A stretch of DNA of 64,000 bases from Frigoriglobus tundricola (GTDB lineage Bacteria > Planctomycetota > Planctomycetia > Gemmatales > Gemmataceae): assembly GCF_013128195.2 (NCBI RefSeq), contig NZ_CP053452.2, positions 1,798,001-1,862,000 of the forward strand, written 5' to 3'. A model generated the notes under the pieces. That model did no database searches and was not told the origin of the DNA. It saw only the letters and a list, made by a program, of their open reading frames with translations. Below, one piece after another: positions 1 to 9,770 of this stretch. Within the stretch, counting starts at the first letter, position 1, and each line of letters starts with the position of its first letter. Made by a program: the position numbers and the translations under genes.

Positions 1-658
1 GCGGCATGTCGATCAGCGCGCGGCCGACCGCGGTCGGCTCGATGTACGCCTTTTTTCGCGCTCCGGCCGAGTACGCGAGAAGCGCGAGTGGCTCGTCCGG
101 CGTCAACCGGAACACGTCCTCACTGAGGGCGCTCCAGATGGCGGCGTGGATGCCGCCCGGGTCGCGCGGGCCGGGCGGAAACAGGTCGATGACGAGCAGG
201 TGGTAGCCCCGGTAAAGCGCCTCCTGGGCCTTCTCGACGAACGAATCGAATGCGTTCTGACCCGATTTGTTGCCGGGCGAAACGATCTCCACGAGAGCGA
301 CGATCCGGTCCCCGCTATTGTGCCGGATCACGATTGTACGACGTTTCAGAACGTAGTCGTCCATGTCAGCCTCAGCGGTGTACCGCACGTGCGGCGGGGC
401 CATCGCCACCGCGATGCCACCGGCGTCGCTCCCGACCGGGTGCAAGCCGAGCGCGCCGTTCAATTGCGGCGGATGAGGCGCGGACTCCTGGAGGGCAAGA
501 ACGTCCGGCCCGAGCGGGCCGACGATCTGCTCGGCCTGGGCGTAGTAATCCGGCGGCATCCGGCCGTCGTTCAGAGCGTTCCGAAGCTCCGCGATCCAGG
601 TCAGATGAAAATCGTGCCAGGTGCCGGCGGAAACACGGGTCCAGTCGTGGATCGGCAT
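1..658 (-). CDS. DUF4058 family protein (partial, runs off left edge)
   Basis: Reading leftward from 658 the protein begins MPIHDWTRV and stays open to the window edge (about 219 codons visible). The MPIHDW start and a later segment reading VALVEIVSPGNK are what I recognise from the planctomycete/cyanobacterial DUF4058 family, whose function is unknown; the acidic and lysine residues in that segment resemble a PD-(D/E)XK nuclease core, which is inference. The start is well fixed: an almost perfect Shine-Dalgarno (AGGAGGTGAA, minus strand of 661-670) lies just ahead of the ATG. It lies 31 bases downstream of the beta-lactamase-fold gene on the same strand, so the two may be cotranscribed. The C-terminus is not in the window. 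Confidence 0.8.
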   Translation of the reverse strand, partial: MPIHDWTRVSAGTWHDFHLTWIAELRNALNDGRMPPDYYAQAEQIVGPLGPDVLALQESAPHPPQLNGALGLHPVGSDAGGIAVAMAPPHVRYTAEADMDDYVLKRRTIVIRHNSGDRIVALVEIVSPGNKSGQNAFDSFVEKAQEALYRGYHLLVIDLFPPGPRDPGGIHAAIWSALSEDVFRLTPDEPLALLAYSAGARKKAYIEPTAVGRALIDMP

Positions 659-689
659 GATTCACCTCCTTCGACCATCTTACCACCAC

Positions 690-2207
690 TCACTTCTTCG
701 CGCGGCGGAACTCCTGATCCAGGAACTTCATGCTCTCCACCTCACCGTTTGTGCCGAGACGGAACTGAACGTCGAACGTGCTGCGGTCGAACGACACGAC
801 CTCGTCTTTCGGCTCGACCGCGGTCGCGGTGAACGTGTCATAGTGGTAGTGTTCCAGCCGGAAGGTGAAATTCCCCCACCGGATCGAGAGGGACTCGCCC
901 TCGGCCGCGACCTCGGCGCGACCGTAGGCCGACTCCTCGTAGCCGCCCGCGTAGCCCGATAGCGCCAGACTCGGTTTCGTGCCCGTCTTGCGGCTCGTTT
1001 CCCGCTTCTTTTGCCCGGCCGCGACGGTGAAATCGAGGACCGACAGTTGCGATTTGTAGAACCCGACCCAGTCCTCCGCGGGCAGATCGAGCAACCCGTC
1101 GAGCGCGGTCTTGCACACGGCCTCGCACACGTATGACGGCCGCAGGTTGCACAGCACGAACACGCCGATCTTCTTTTCGGGCACCAACATGCACTGCGCG
1201 CGGAAGCCCGTGAGCGTGCCGCCGTGCGACACGCAGTTCGCGCCGCGGTAGTCGTGGACGAACCAGCCCAGGCCGTAACTGGTGAAGCGGGTCGCTTTCG
1301 TCGGGAAGTAAACGAGGAACGGTCCTTCCGGCTTCACGAGCATTTGCGACGTGTGTGTCTCTTTCAGCGACCGCTCGGTCAGGAGGCGCTTGCCGTCGAA
1401 CTTGCCGCCGGCCAGTTGGAACTGGAGCCACGCGCCCATGTCGCGGGCGGTGCTGTTCACGCAGCCGGCGCCGCCGGCGTGGTCGATCTCGTCCCACTTG
1501 ATCGCCGCAACGGTCTTGTCCAGGCCATAGTAATGGGGCGTCGCGTGGTCGGGACCGGCGCGGCCCTCCTTCCCTGTGCCGCTACTGTGGTCCATCCCGA
1601 GCGGCTTGAAGATGCGTGCCTTGATGACGCTCGCCCAGTCCGACTTGTCGATCTTCCCCGCGATCACACCGGCCGTTGTGAATGGTACGTTCGCGTACTC
1701 CCAGGTGCTGCGGAACGACGTTGACGGCCTGGCCCGGCCCCACCGGCGGATGACGTCCCCGCTGTCGGCGGACAGCCCGGCCCAGAGCATGTCGTGCCGC
1801 GGCATCCCGGTGCGGTGGCAGAGCAGGTCGCGGAGGGTGACCTCGCGGTCGGCCAGTTCGTCCGAGAGCCGGAAGGAGTCGAGGTGGTCGCGCACCTTGT
1901 CGTCCCACTTCAGCTTGCCCTCGTCGGCGAGCATGGCGACGGCGGTGGCCGTGAACGCCTTGGAGCAGGACGCGATCGGGAACACGGTGTCCGGCGTGAC
2001 CGGTTCCGGCTTGCCCTTCTCGCGCGCCCCGAACCCCTTCAGGTAGATCACCTCGCCGTCCCTCACGACGACGACCGCCGCACCGGGCGCGTGGAACTCC
2101 TTGAGGGCCTTTTCGACGACTTCGTCGAGCGCCTTCGGGTCGAACTCCGCGGCGCGCAGTGGGGCGGGTACGAACAGCAGCGCGAAGAGGATCGCGAACG
2201 GGCGCAT
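690..2207 (-). CDS. Secreted serine hydrolase, beta-lactamase/PBP fold
   Basis: A 505-aa protein with an N-terminal signal peptide (residues 1-20, hydrophobic core ILFALLFVPAPLRA), so it acts outside the cytoplasm. The serine hydrolase motifs of the class C beta-lactamase/DD-peptidase family are visible: S80-C-S-K83 for the catalytic Ser/Lys and Y171-A-N173 for the second element. The C-terminal 100-150 residues look like the DUF3471-type lipocalin-like tail often found in these esterase/peptidase relatives. Substrate is unknown; a peptidase or esterase role is as likely as beta-lactam hydrolysis. The ATG at 2207 is chosen because it gives the signal peptide and has GGAGAT upstream; the frame is open further upstream without protein-like sequence. 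It is divergent from the DUF1501 gene at 2419. Confidence 0.88.
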   Translation of the reverse strand: MRPFAILFALLFVPAPLRAAEFDPKALDEVVEKALKEFHAPGAAVVVVRDGEVIYLKGFGAREKGKPEPVTPDTVFPIASCSKAFTATAVAMLADEGKLKWDDKVRDHLDSFRLSDELADREVTLRDLLCHRTGMPRHDMLWAGLSADSGDVIRRWGRARPSTSFRSTWEYANVPFTTAGVIAGKIDKSDWASVIKARIFKPLGMDHSSGTGKEGRAGPDHATPHYYGLDKTVAAIKWDEIDHAGGAGCVNSTARDMGAWLQFQLAGGKFDGKRLLTERSLKETHTSQMLVKPEGPFLVYFPTKATRFTSYGLGWFVHDYRGANCVSHGGTLTGFRAQCMLVPEKKIGVFVLCNLRPSYVCEAVCKTALDGLLDLPAEDWVGFYKSQLSVLDFTVAAGQKKRETSRKTGTKPSLALSGYAGGYEESAYGRAEVAAEGESLSIRWGNFTFRLEHYHYDTFTATAVEPKDEVVSFDRSTFDVQFRLGTNGEVESMKFLDQEFRRAKK

Positions 2208-2350
2208 CGGCGGGATCTCCGGTGGGTGACGGCAACGGTTACTATCATTCGCCCGGCGCGGGCTGCCGCAAGGGGCCGAAACAACTTCCTGCAATGCCAC
2301 CGGTTGCGGCCGATCGGCGCGGATCAGGCCGAGGCGCTTCGACAAGTCGG

Positions 2351-2380
2351 TTGCGTTGGCAACGAAATCTGGGCTATGAT
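2351..2380 (+). promoter_or_regulatory. Candidate promoter for the DUF1501 gene
   Basis: TTGCGT at 2351 and TATGAT at 2375 are separated by 18 bases and resemble sigma-70 -35/-10 boxes. They lie 38 bases before the ATG at 2419, in a divergent intergenic region of 211 bases. Planctomycete promoter consensus is poorly defined, so this is only a candidate. Confidence 0.3.
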
Positions 2381-2418
2381 ACCGTTCCCGCCGGTTCCCA
2401 CCACTCGCCGGAGTCGCC

Positions 2419-3771
2419 ATGACTCTCCTCTCCACCTTGATCCGTCGCGACTTCCTGAAGGTCGGGGCCGGCACCGCAGTCGGACTCGCGATCCCGCGCC
2501 CCGGCACGGCCCGCACGCCGACCGCGGGCGGCCCGGAGGGGAAGGCGAAGTCCGTCATCCTCGTCAACCTGACCGGCGGGCCGAGCCACATCGATTCCCT
2601 GGACATGAAGCCGGACGCGCCGGCGGAGGTCCGCGGGGAGTTCCGGCCGATTGCGACCGCCGTACCCGGTGTCCGGATTTGCGAACACCTCCCGCAACTC
2701 TCGGTGCGCATGAAGCGCTGGGCGCTCGTCCGGTCGCTGTCGCACGGGGAGAACGGCCACCTGCCCGGCACGCACCGGTTGCTCACCGGCGCGACCATGC
2801 CGAACCAGCGCGGTACCGACCTGGACAACGTGCTGTCGCGGCGCGACTGGCCGTGCTACGGCGCCGCGCTGAACGCCCTGCGCCCGCGGCGCGACGGCAT
2901 CCCGAACGGCGTCACGCTGCCGCACGCCCTGATCGAAGGTCCGCTCACCTGGCCCGGCCAACACGGCGGGTTCCTCGGGCCGGGCCACGACCCGATGCTC
3001 GTCACGCAAGATCCGAACTCCGCCACCTTCCGCATGGACGACTTCTCGCTCCCATCCGGCACCGACCCGGCGCGCGTGGAGCAGCGGCGCGACCTTCTGG
3101 AGCGCTTGGGGTCCGGTGGCGCGGGTGACCCCGCGTTCCGCGAACACCAGCGACACGCGTTCGAGTTGCTGGCGTCGGGCCGCGTGGCCGGGGCGTTCCA
3201 ACTGGACCGCGAACCGGTGAAGGTGCGCGACCGTTACGGCCGCAACCCGTTCGGGCAGTCGTTGCTCCTGGCCCGGCGACTGGTTCAGGCCGGGGTCCCG
3301 ATCGTGCAGGCGAATATGGGGATCGTGCAGAGCTGGGACACGCACGTCGACAACTGGGGGCGGCTGAAAACCCGGCTGCTGCCGTGGCTCGATCAGGCGC
3401 TCGCGGCGCTCGCCGACGAACTCGAAGCCGTGGGGCTCTGGGACCAGACGTTCGTCGCGGTCCTCGGCGAGTTCGGGCGCACGCCGAAGGTGTCCACCCT
3501 ACCGGGCGAGACGATCCCCGGGCGCGACCACTGGGCACACGTGTATTCCGGATTGTTTGCCGGCGGCGGAGTGGTCGGCGGAAGGGTTATCGGGAAGTCG
3601 GACAAGGGCGGAGCGGTTCCGGTGAGCACGTCGTACACCCCGTTCGACGTGGGGGCGACGATCTACCAGGCCTTCGGCGTCGATCCCGAGACCGAGATCC
3701 GCGACGCCCAGAACCGCCCGTCGCGCGTCTGCTCCGGCACCCCGATGGACGTCCTCTTCCGGAACACCTGA
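2419..3771 (+). CDS. DUF1501 family protein (Tat-exported)
   Basis: A 450-aa protein of the DUF1501 family, a sulfatase/alkaline-phosphatase-like fold greatly expanded in planctomycetes. The N-terminus carries a twin-arginine-like signal (IRRDFLKVGAG, residues 8-18). Family motifs include LTGGPSHIDSLDMKPDAP near residues 51-68, FGRTPKV around 353-359 and a C-terminal DPETEIRDAQNRP segment. The enzymatic activity of the family is not established. It is convergent with a second DUF1501 gene ending at 3971; the gap between them holds an inverted repeat. The GGAG seven bases ahead of the ATG at 2419 supports this start. Confidence 0.9.
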   Translation: MTLLSTLIRRDFLKVGAGTAVGLAIPRPGTARTPTAGGPEGKAKSVILVNLTGGPSHIDSLDMKPDAPAEVRGEFRPIATAVPGVRICEHLPQLSVRMKRWALVRSLSHGENGHLPGTHRLLTGATMPNQRGTDLDNVLSRRDWPCYGAALNALRPRRDGIPNGVTLPHALIEGPLTWPGQHGGFLGPGHDPMLVTQDPNSATFRMDDFSLPSGTDPARVEQRRDLLERLGSGGAGDPAFREHQRHAFELLASGRVAGAFQLDREPVKVRDRYGRNPFGQSLLLARRLVQAGVPIVQANMGIVQSWDTHVDNWGRLKTRLLPWLDQALAALADELEAVGLWDQTFVAVLGEFGRTPKVSTLPGETIPGRDHWAHVYSGLFAGGGVVGGRVIGKSDKGGAVPVSTSYTPFDVGATIYQAFGVDPETEIRDAQNRPSRVCSGTPMDVLFRNT

Positions 3772-3826
3772 GCCGCTCCGCGTTCGAAACGGTGGCGAAA
3801 ATAGGTTCGTGTGGCCTTTGACCGTA

Positions 3827-3920
3827 GTCATCACGCTCCGCGTGAGGTCCGCTGAGCCGGACGTGTGTCACCGACGTGGGAACCGCCGAGGCCCGGGACA
3901 TCACGCGGAGCGTGATGACC
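3827..3920. repeat. Inverted repeat of hairpin-forming 19-mers (family A)
   Basis: Two copies of a 19-base near-palindrome (CATCACGCTCCGCGTGATG) face each other at 3829-3847 (one mismatch) and 3899-3917, with the identity extending a few bases either side. The pair sits between the convergent DUF1501 genes and could act as a bidirectional terminator. A third copy lies at 51592-51610, so this is a dispersed family rather than a unique terminator. Confidence 0.8.
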
Positions 3921-3970
3921 ACGGTTCCGAACCGACCACGCCTCTTCGGTTCCCTTGTCGCCATCGGTCT

Positions 3971-5362
3971 TCAGGACAGCACGCCCGTCACCACTTCGCC
4001 CGACACGTCGGTGAGGCGGTAGTCGCGGCCCGCGTGGCGGTAGGTCAGCTTCTCGTGGTCGAGGCCCATCAGGTGCAGGATCGTTGCGTGGAAGTCGTGA
4101 ACGTGAACGGGCTTCTCCGCGGTCTTGATCCCGTGTTCATCGGTGGTGCCGTAGGCGATTCCGCGTTTCACACCGGCGCCCGCGAGCCACGAACTGAACG
4201 CCCAGTTGTGGTGCTCGCGGCCGGGGTTGTCCGCGGTGTTGTTGAACGGCGTGCGGCCGAACTCCGTCGTCCACACCACCAGCACGTCGTCGAACAGCCC
4301 GACTCGCTTCAGGTCTTGAATGAGACCCGCCATCGGCTGATCGACCTGCGCGGCGAGCCGACCGTGATCGGCCATGTTCCCGTGCGAGTCCCAGTTCCCG
4401 CTCGACCCGGTGTGAATCAGTTCCACGAAGCGCACGCCGCGTTCGACCAGCCGCCGTGCGACGAGGCACTGCCAGCCGAACCCGTCCTGCTGGCCGCGCT
4501 TCAGCCCGTAGAGGGCCAGAGTCTCGTCGGTTTCTTTCGAGAGGTCGAGCGCGGCGGGCATCTCGGACTGCATCCCGGCGGCCGTTTCAAATGACTTGAT
4601 ACGCGCGGCGAGCTTCGGGTCGTCTGCGCGCTCGGCCTGGTGAACCTCGTTGAGCGCCTTTAGCGCGTCGAGTTCCAGTTCCTGGCGTTTCTCTGTGGGC
4701 ACACGGCGCTTGAGGTTGGCGACGGGTTCCGCCCCGGGCACAACCCGGGTGCCCTGGTGCGCCCCCGGAAGGAAGTCGGCGGCCCACACCTGCGTGCCGG
4801 CGTAGGGCATTTGCGGGGCGAGGACGAGGAACGACGGCAGGTTGCGGTTCGAGGTGCCGAGACCGTAACTGAGCCACGAGCCGATGCTCGGCCGCGCGAA
4901 CGCGAACGACCCGGTGTGCATGCCGAGCGTGGCGTTGTAGTGGTTCGAGTGGCTCGTGTGCATCGAGCGAACGAGCGCGACGTCGTCGATCTGCTTCGCG
5001 AGGTGCGGGAACAGGTCGCTCGTTTCGATCCCACTTTTGCCGCGCGGGCGGAACGTCCAGTTGGGCTTCTTGAGAAAGAGCTTTTCGTACCCGGGCCGGT
5101 TGCGGGTCTCGGGGTGGTCGAGCGTGACCGTCTTGCCGTGGTTCTCGGTGAGCTTCGGCTTCGGGTCGAACGAATCGACGTGCGACACGCCACCGCTCAT
5201 GAACAGGAAGATGACCGCCTTCGCCTTGGCCGGGTGGTGCGGCTTCCTGGGCGCGAGCGGGTCGGCGGCGTCGGCGGCGAGGAGTTCGCTGAGGATGCCG
5301 GGCATGAGCAGCGAACCGGCCACGGCCGACTGAACGAACCCGCGACGAGAGGGGGAGTGCAT
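3971..5362 (-). CDS. DUF1501 family protein (Tat-exported)
   Basis: A 463-aa DUF1501 protein beginning MHSPSRRGFVQSAVAG, a twin-arginine-type export signal followed by LLMPGILSELLAADA. The family landmarks FLFMSGGVSHVDSFDPKP (about residues 52-69), WTTEFGRTP (about 365) and the C-terminal HATILHLMGLDHEKLTYRHAGRDYRLTD are present. It starts 3 bases after the stop of the PSCyt/DUF1549/DUF1553 gene. This is the usual planctomycete pair: a large cytochrome-type DUF1553 protein followed by a DUF1501 partner, thought to work together at the cell surface on an unknown substrate. Confidence 0.92.
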   Translation of the reverse strand: MHSPSRRGFVQSAVAGSLLMPGILSELLAADAADPLAPRKPHHPAKAKAVIFLFMSGGVSHVDSFDPKPKLTENHGKTVTLDHPETRNRPGYEKLFLKKPNWTFRPRGKSGIETSDLFPHLAKQIDDVALVRSMHTSHSNHYNATLGMHTGSFAFARPSIGSWLSYGLGTSNRNLPSFLVLAPQMPYAGTQVWAADFLPGAHQGTRVVPGAEPVANLKRRVPTEKRQELELDALKALNEVHQAERADDPKLAARIKSFETAAGMQSEMPAALDLSKETDETLALYGLKRGQQDGFGWQCLVARRLVERGVRFVELIHTGSSGNWDSHGNMADHGRLAAQVDQPMAGLIQDLKRVGLFDDVLVVWTTEFGRTPFNNTADNPGREHHNWAFSSWLAGAGVKRGIAYGTTDEHGIKTAEKPVHVHDFHATILHLMGLDHEKLTYRHAGRDYRLTDVSGEVVTGVLS

Positions 5363-5365
5363 GGC

Positions 5366-8300
5366 TCAATCCAGATAGAGGAACTCGTTACTCGCGAGCA
5401 TAATTCGGGCGAGCGCGGCCCACGCGGTCTTCGTGCGGTCCGCGGGCGGAGTGTCGCTGAGCGAGGCCGTGTAGCGCGTCAGGAATGCAGCCGCGACTTC
5501 GCGATCCTTCGCGGTGGGGGCGCGCTGGAACGCGAGCCGGAACAACTCGTCGAGCCGCGCCTCTTCGGGCTTGGCGAGAGACCGACCGGCCGCCTTCTCG
5601 GCTTGTGCGTGGAAGAACGGATCGTTCAGGAAGTACAGCGCCTGCGTCGGGACGGTCGTGTCCTGCCGCTGTGGCGTGGTCGCGTTCGGGTCGGCTCCGT
5701 CGAACAGCCCGAGGAACGGGTGCCGGCGGTTCCGCAAGCTGACGAGGTACACGCTCCGCTTGTCCGACTCGTAGAAGGTGCTGAACGGTACGTGCTGCGA
5801 GTAGCTCCAGCTCGTTTCGGGCGGGAACGGGTGCGCCGCGCCCGGCTTGCGGTCGAGTTGCCCACTGACCACCAGCAGGCTGTCGCGGAGTTCCTCGCCA
5901 CTCAGTCTGCGGCGGTCGAAGCGCCAGTAAAGGTCGTTGTTCGCGTCGATTCCGGCCGCATCCGGGCGTGCCACGCTGGCCTGTTGGTAGGTCGCGGAGA
6001 GCATGATCCGGCGGTGCAGGTGTTTGATGCTCCAGGGGGAAGAACCCACCCCCCCGACCCTCCCTTCAGGGAGGGGGGTGACGGCGCGGGTCGCCTCCTT
6101 AGACTCTCTCGAAGCGTAAGAGTTCCGAAGGTCTTTCTCCCCTCCCTTCAGGGAGGGGTTGGGAGTGGGTTGCTTCTCTTGCTCCCCTCCCTTCCCTTCA
6201 GGAAGGGGCGGCCCTTCCTGAAACTCCGCCGCCAGCCAGTCGAGCAGCTCCGGGTGCGTCGGCGGGGTGCCGCGTGTGCCGAAGTCGTTCGGTGTCTTCA
6301 CCAACCCCTTGCCGAAGTGGTGCAGCCAGATGCGGTTGACCATCACGCGCGCCGTGAGCGGATTGTTTTTCGCTGTGATCCAACCGGCCAGTTCCAACCG
6401 CCCGCTCCCGGCTTTCGGGGGCAGCGGTTCGCCGCCGAAGACTTCGAGCCAGCGCCGCGGCACGACCGGTCCGAGCTTTTCCGGATCACCCCGCAGGTGC
6501 ATTTTCGCGTCGTGCGGCTGGGCCTCGACCGCCGCGAACGCGACGTCCTGTGCGGGCGCGTTCGCGACCAGCGCGGCCCGATCGCGTTCGAGGGCCTGTC
6601 GCTTTTCGGAAACGGTTGCGAGGGCGCGGAGGTCGGAACCGACGTCGGTCGCGAAGCGTTCGATCACCCAGCCCACGCCGTCCGGGCCGCCCGGGTGCGC
6701 GTCTTTCACACGCCCCGTGATGCGCACCTTACCATTAACCGGGCTGAGCCAGCCGACCGCGACGTTACCGTTCGGGCCGGGGTGTACGAACACGGACCGC
6801 CCCGGGAGTTTCGTCCACACTGCCGCGGGCTCGTTCGCCACGTTAACGAACACGGACGGCGTATCGCCGTTCCGCCAGCCGTGCAGGCCGGACTTACCGG
6901 ACACGTTGCGCACCGCCTCCGGGAGGGGCAACGGCCCGTCGCGCGTGTCGAGGAACCACCAGGTCTTCGCGTTGCCGTGCTTGTCAGCGTGTGGGTTGCC
7001 CGCGAGCAGGTCGTCGAGGACGTCCGCAGTGAGGTTCCAGCGCCGCTCCTTACCGCCGACCTCGGAAATGTCCCATTCGACCAGTGTGGAGTCCGCGCCG
7101 TGGTTCTTCATCGGCGTCACGGACAGTTGAAAAAACTGGCCCGCGCGAACCTCGATCTCGGGCGGGAGTTTCTCGAACGACTGCTCCCCGCCGTCGGAGA
7201 TCTCGCCCCGCGCCAGAACGCTCCCGGTCTTCGCCGCGCTCGCTTTCAGCGCCTGCACGAGTTTGGTTTGCTCGCCGCGGAGTTGCTTGAGCTGAGAGTC
7301 AACGTTGGCAAGTTTGTCCCGGTACGGCTTCACCACGCGGTCCCACTCGGCTTGCGGCACGAGCGGGACGAGATCGCGCGGGCGCTGTTGCGGTTCGCAG
7401 CCGGGGAACGCGAGTTTCGTGCTGTCGAAGATGCCGTACAGCGCGTAATAGTCCTTCGCGCTGATCGCGTCATACTTGTGGTCGTGACAGCGGGCACAGC
7501 CGATGGTGAGGCCGAGAAACGCCTTGCCCACGGTGTCGATCGTGTCCTCGTAGGTGAGGTGAATGTCCTTATCGATGTCGTGACCGAAGCGGCGCGCGAG
7601 CGCGAGGAAGCCGGTCGCGACGACCCGCGACGCGTACTGATCGGGCGGCCCCTGCTGCGCGCGGATGTCGCCGGCAATTTGATCGCGGAGGAACTCGTCG
7701 TAAGGGGCGTCGCGGTTGAAGGCGTCGATCACCCAGTTCCGGTACCGCCACGCGTGCGGGAGCGGGTGGTCGCTGTTTTCGCCGGCGGTGTCGGCGTACC
7801 GAACGAGGTCGAGCCAGTGCCGGCCCCACCGCTCGCCGTACGCCGGCGACGCGAGCAGCCGATCGACCACCTTCGCGAACGCATCGGGCGTGGTGTCTTT
7901 CACGAACGCATCGACTTCTTCTTGCGTCGGCGGGAGGCCGGTGAGGTCGTAGGTCGCGCGGCGGATCAGCGTGCGCTTGTCCGCGGGCGGCGACAGCGTC
8001 AACTTCTGGGCGGCGAGCTTCGCCCCAATAAACGCATCGATCGGGTTGGCCGCGCCCTTCGGTACGGCCGGGCGTTTCACTTGTTGGAACGCCCACCACG
8101 CTTTGGCTTCGGCAACGGTTACGCCGCCAAGTCGCGCCGGGCCGCCGTCGCGCGGATCGACCGCGCCGTCCTTCACCCATTGCACGAGTGCGGCGACCTC
8201 CGCGGCGGAGAGTTTCGCGTTCGGAGGCATCTGCGCCGCACCGTCGGCGCCCCGGACCGCCTTGACGAGCGGGCTCTCGTCGGGTTTGCCCGGCTTGATC

Positions 8301-8515
8301 GCCGGGCCGCTCTCGCCGCCCGTTTGCCAGCCGGCTTTGGAGTCGAGCCGCAAGCCGCCGCGCTGTTTCTCCGGCCCGTGGCACTTGATGCAGTGCCGGA
8401 CGAGCACCGGCCGCACCTTCGATTCGAAGTGTTCGACCGGGTCCGCCGCAGCGGCGATCGGGTGCGTGCCCAACGCGGCGAGGAACGCGACAACCCAGCG
8501 CGACGGCAGTGTCAT
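5366..8515 (-). CDS. PSCyt1/DUF1549/DUF1553 surface protein with repeat insertion
   Basis: A 1049-aa secreted protein in the standard planctomycete order. A signal peptide (1-24) is followed by a PSCyt1 cytochrome-like domain with a haem-type HC42-IKC45-H46 site. Then come DUF1549 (PSCyt2), with a second CxxCH in [11 protein letters not shown], and a C-terminal DUF1553 (PSD1) domain ending [15 protein letters not shown]. Role is unknown but likely redox or polymer degradation at the surface, with the DUF1501 partner 3 bases downstream. Residues of roughly 765-828 are an in-frame, low-complexity insertion ([29 protein letters not shown]) interrupting the normally continuous ...[14 protein letters not shown]... 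core. The ATG at 8515 gives the signal peptide; the frame is open to 8617. Confidence 0.92.
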   Translation of the reverse strand: MTLPSRWVVAFLAALGTHPIAAAADPVEHFESKVRPVLVRHCIKCHGPEKQRGGLRLDSKAGWQTGGESGPAIKPGKPDESPLVKAVRGADGAAQMPPNAKLSAAEVAALVQWVKDGAVDPRDGGPARLGGVTVAEAKAWWAFQQVKRPAVPKGAANPIDAFIGAKLAAQKLTLSPPADKRTLIRRATYDLTGLPPTQEEVDAFVKDTTPDAFAKVVDRLLASPAYGERWGRHWLDLVRYADTAGENSDHPLPHAWRYRNWVIDAFNRDAPYDEFLRDQIAGDIRAQQGPPDQYASRVVATGFLALARRFGHDIDKDIHLTYEDTIDTVGKAFLGLTIGCARCHDHKYDAISAKDYYALYGIFDSTKLAFPGCEPQQRPRDLVPLVPQAEWDRVVKPYRDKLANVDSQLKQLRGEQTKLVQALKASAAKTGSVLARGEISDGGEQSFEKLPPEIEVRAGQFFQLSVTPMKNHGADSTLVEWDISEVGGKERRWNLTADVLDDLLAGNPHADKHGNAKTWWFLDTRDGPLPLPEAVRNVSGKSGLHGWRNGDTPSVFVNVANEPAAVWTKLPGRSVFVHPGPNGNVAVGWLSPVNGKVRITGRVKDAHPGGPDGVGWVIERFATDVGSDLRALATVSEKRQALERDRAALVANAPAQDVAFAAVEAQPHDAKMHLRGDPEKLGPVVPRRWLEVFGGEPLPPKAGSGRLELAGWITAKNNPLTARVMVNRIWLHHFGKGLVKTPNDFGTRGTPPTHPELLDWLAAEFQEGPPLPEGKGGEQEKQPTPNPSLKGGEKDLRNSYASRESKEATRAVTPLPEGRVGGVGSSPWSIKHLHRRIMLSATYQQASVARPDAAGIDANNDLYWRFDRRRLSGEELRDSLLVVSGQLDRKPGAAHPFPPETSWSYSQHVPFSTFYESDKRSVYLVSLRNRRHPFLGLFDGADPNATTPQRQDTTVPTQALYFLNDPFFHAQAEKAAGRSLAKPEEARLDELFRLAFQRAPTAKDREVAAAFLTRYTASLSDTPPADRTKTAWAALARIMLASNEFLYLD
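6045..6215. repeat. Three G/C-run hairpins inside the DUF1553 coding region
   Basis: Three palindromes of the type CCCTCCCTTCAGGGAGGG lie at 6058-6075, 6139-6158 and 6184-6208 and are translated as the insertion in the DUF1553 protein. A related CCCCCTTCCCTGGGGGG palindrome lies outside genes at 9784-9812, which shows this is a mobile or dispersed repeat rather than a normal part of the protein. Confidence 0.75.
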
Positions 8516-8684
8516 CGGTGAGTGGGTCCAAAGTGGAGGAGAGTAGCAGGTGGGAATGACGAGCATACCCGAACATTTCTCGCGATGAAAGCCCTTACGC
8601 GACTGAGACGACGGCAAAAACTCCCGCCCGTCGCTATACCAATCGCAATCTGCCCGCCGTCCTCACCTTTCGAGCGACCTCCTC

Positions 8685-9770
8685 ATGCGCCCCATGATCG
8701 ACGCCCACCTCGACCTCGCCCTTAACGCTCTGAACTACAATCGCGACCTCTTCCTCTCGGTCGCGGAGCTCCGGGAAGTGGAAAAGGAGTTCACCGACAT
8801 CAAGGGCCGCGGCCGGAACACGCTCACCTTCCCTGAACTGAAGCGGTGCCGGGTGCCGGTGTGCGTCGCCACGCTGCTCGCGCGCAGCGGCCCGGACGCC
8901 GCCACGCGGCTCGGCTTCCAGCGCGCCGACATCGACTACGCCACCCAGCACATCGCCTACTCGCACTGCTACGGCTCGCTCGGGTACTACCGGCTCCTCG
9001 AAGCGCAGGGGCACCTGAAGTTCATTCACACCCGAACCGAACTCGCGGCCCATTGGAAAGCGTGGGAGGCGAACCCGGACGGCACGCCACTCGGCATCAT
9101 CCTCAGCATGGAAGGCGCCGACCCCATCGTGACGCCGGAGCAAGTCGCCCACTGGTTCGCGCTCGGGTTGCGTGCGGTCGGCCCGGCGCACTACGGCCGC
9201 GGCCAGTACGCCTATGGCACGGCCACCGACGGCCCGATGACCCCGGCCGGCGTACAGCTCCTCAAAGAGTTCATGAAGGCCGGGATGATCCTCGACGTGA
9301 CGCACCTGTCCGACCAGTCGTTCTGGACCGCGATGGACGTCTACGACGGCCCGATGCTCGCGAGCCACCACAACCTCCGCACCCTCGTGCCCGGCGACCG
9401 GCAGCTCACCGACGAACAGGTGAAGGAACTCATCAAGCGGAACGCGGTGATCGGCTCAGCGTTCGACGCGTGGATGATGTACCCCGGCTGGGTGCGCGGC
9501 AAGACACAACCGGAGGTGGTGGGGCTGGAGGCGATCGTCGATCACATGGACCGCATCTGCCAGTTCGCCGGGAACACGAAGCACGTCGCGCTCGGCACCG
9601 ACCTCGACGGCGGCTTCGGCACCGAGCAAACGCCCCGCGACCTCGACACCATCACCGACGTTCACAAGCTCGAAGACATCCTGGCCCGCCGCGGGTACAG
9701 TGCCGCGGACATCGACGGCATCTTCTACGGCAACTGGCTGCGGTTCTTCGGCTCGGCGCTGCCGGCGTGA
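8685..9770 (+). CDS. Membrane dipeptidase, peptidase M19 family
   Basis: A 361-aa zinc dipeptidase-like protein of family M19 (renal dipeptidase fold), which hydrolyses dipeptides. The metal-site pattern is visible: H8-L-D10 at the start, the bridging glutamate in LSMEGADPI, histidines in DVTHLSDQSFW and LASHHNLR, and the GTDLDGGFG segment near the C-terminus. No signal peptide is seen, so it is probably cytoplasmic. ATG 8685 and ATG 8694 (MIDAHLD) are both possible starts. It is divergent from the DUF1553 gene, with 169 bases between them. Confidence 0.9.
   Translation: MRPMIDAHLDLALNALNYNRDLFLSVAELREVEKEFTDIKGRGRNTLTFPELKRCRVPVCVATLLARSGPDAATRLGFQRADIDYATQHIAYSHCYGSLGYYRLLEAQGHLKFIHTRTELAAHWKAWEANPDGTPLGIILSMEGADPIVTPEQVAHWFALGLRAVGPAHYGRGQYAYGTATDGPMTPAGVQLLKEFMKAGMILDVTHLSDQSFWTAMDVYDGPMLASHHNLRTLVPGDRQLTDEQVKELIKRNAVIGSAFDAWMMYPGWVRGKTQPEVVGLEAIVDHMDRICQFAGNTKHVALGTDLDGGFGTEQTPRDLDTITDVHKLEDILARRGYSAADIDGIFYGNWLRFFGSALPA

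Noticed and set aside
6045-6215. Frameshift or sequencing error in the DUF1553 gene
   Set aside because: The insertion keeps frame on both sides and is made of a repeat also found outside genes, so a true in-frame insertion explains it better.
4757-8521. 1254-codon plus-strand open frame opposite the DUF1553 gene
   Set aside because: It is antisense to a gene with clear domains and haem motifs; its translation is Arg/Val/Glu-rich without motifs, as expected from high-GC third positions.
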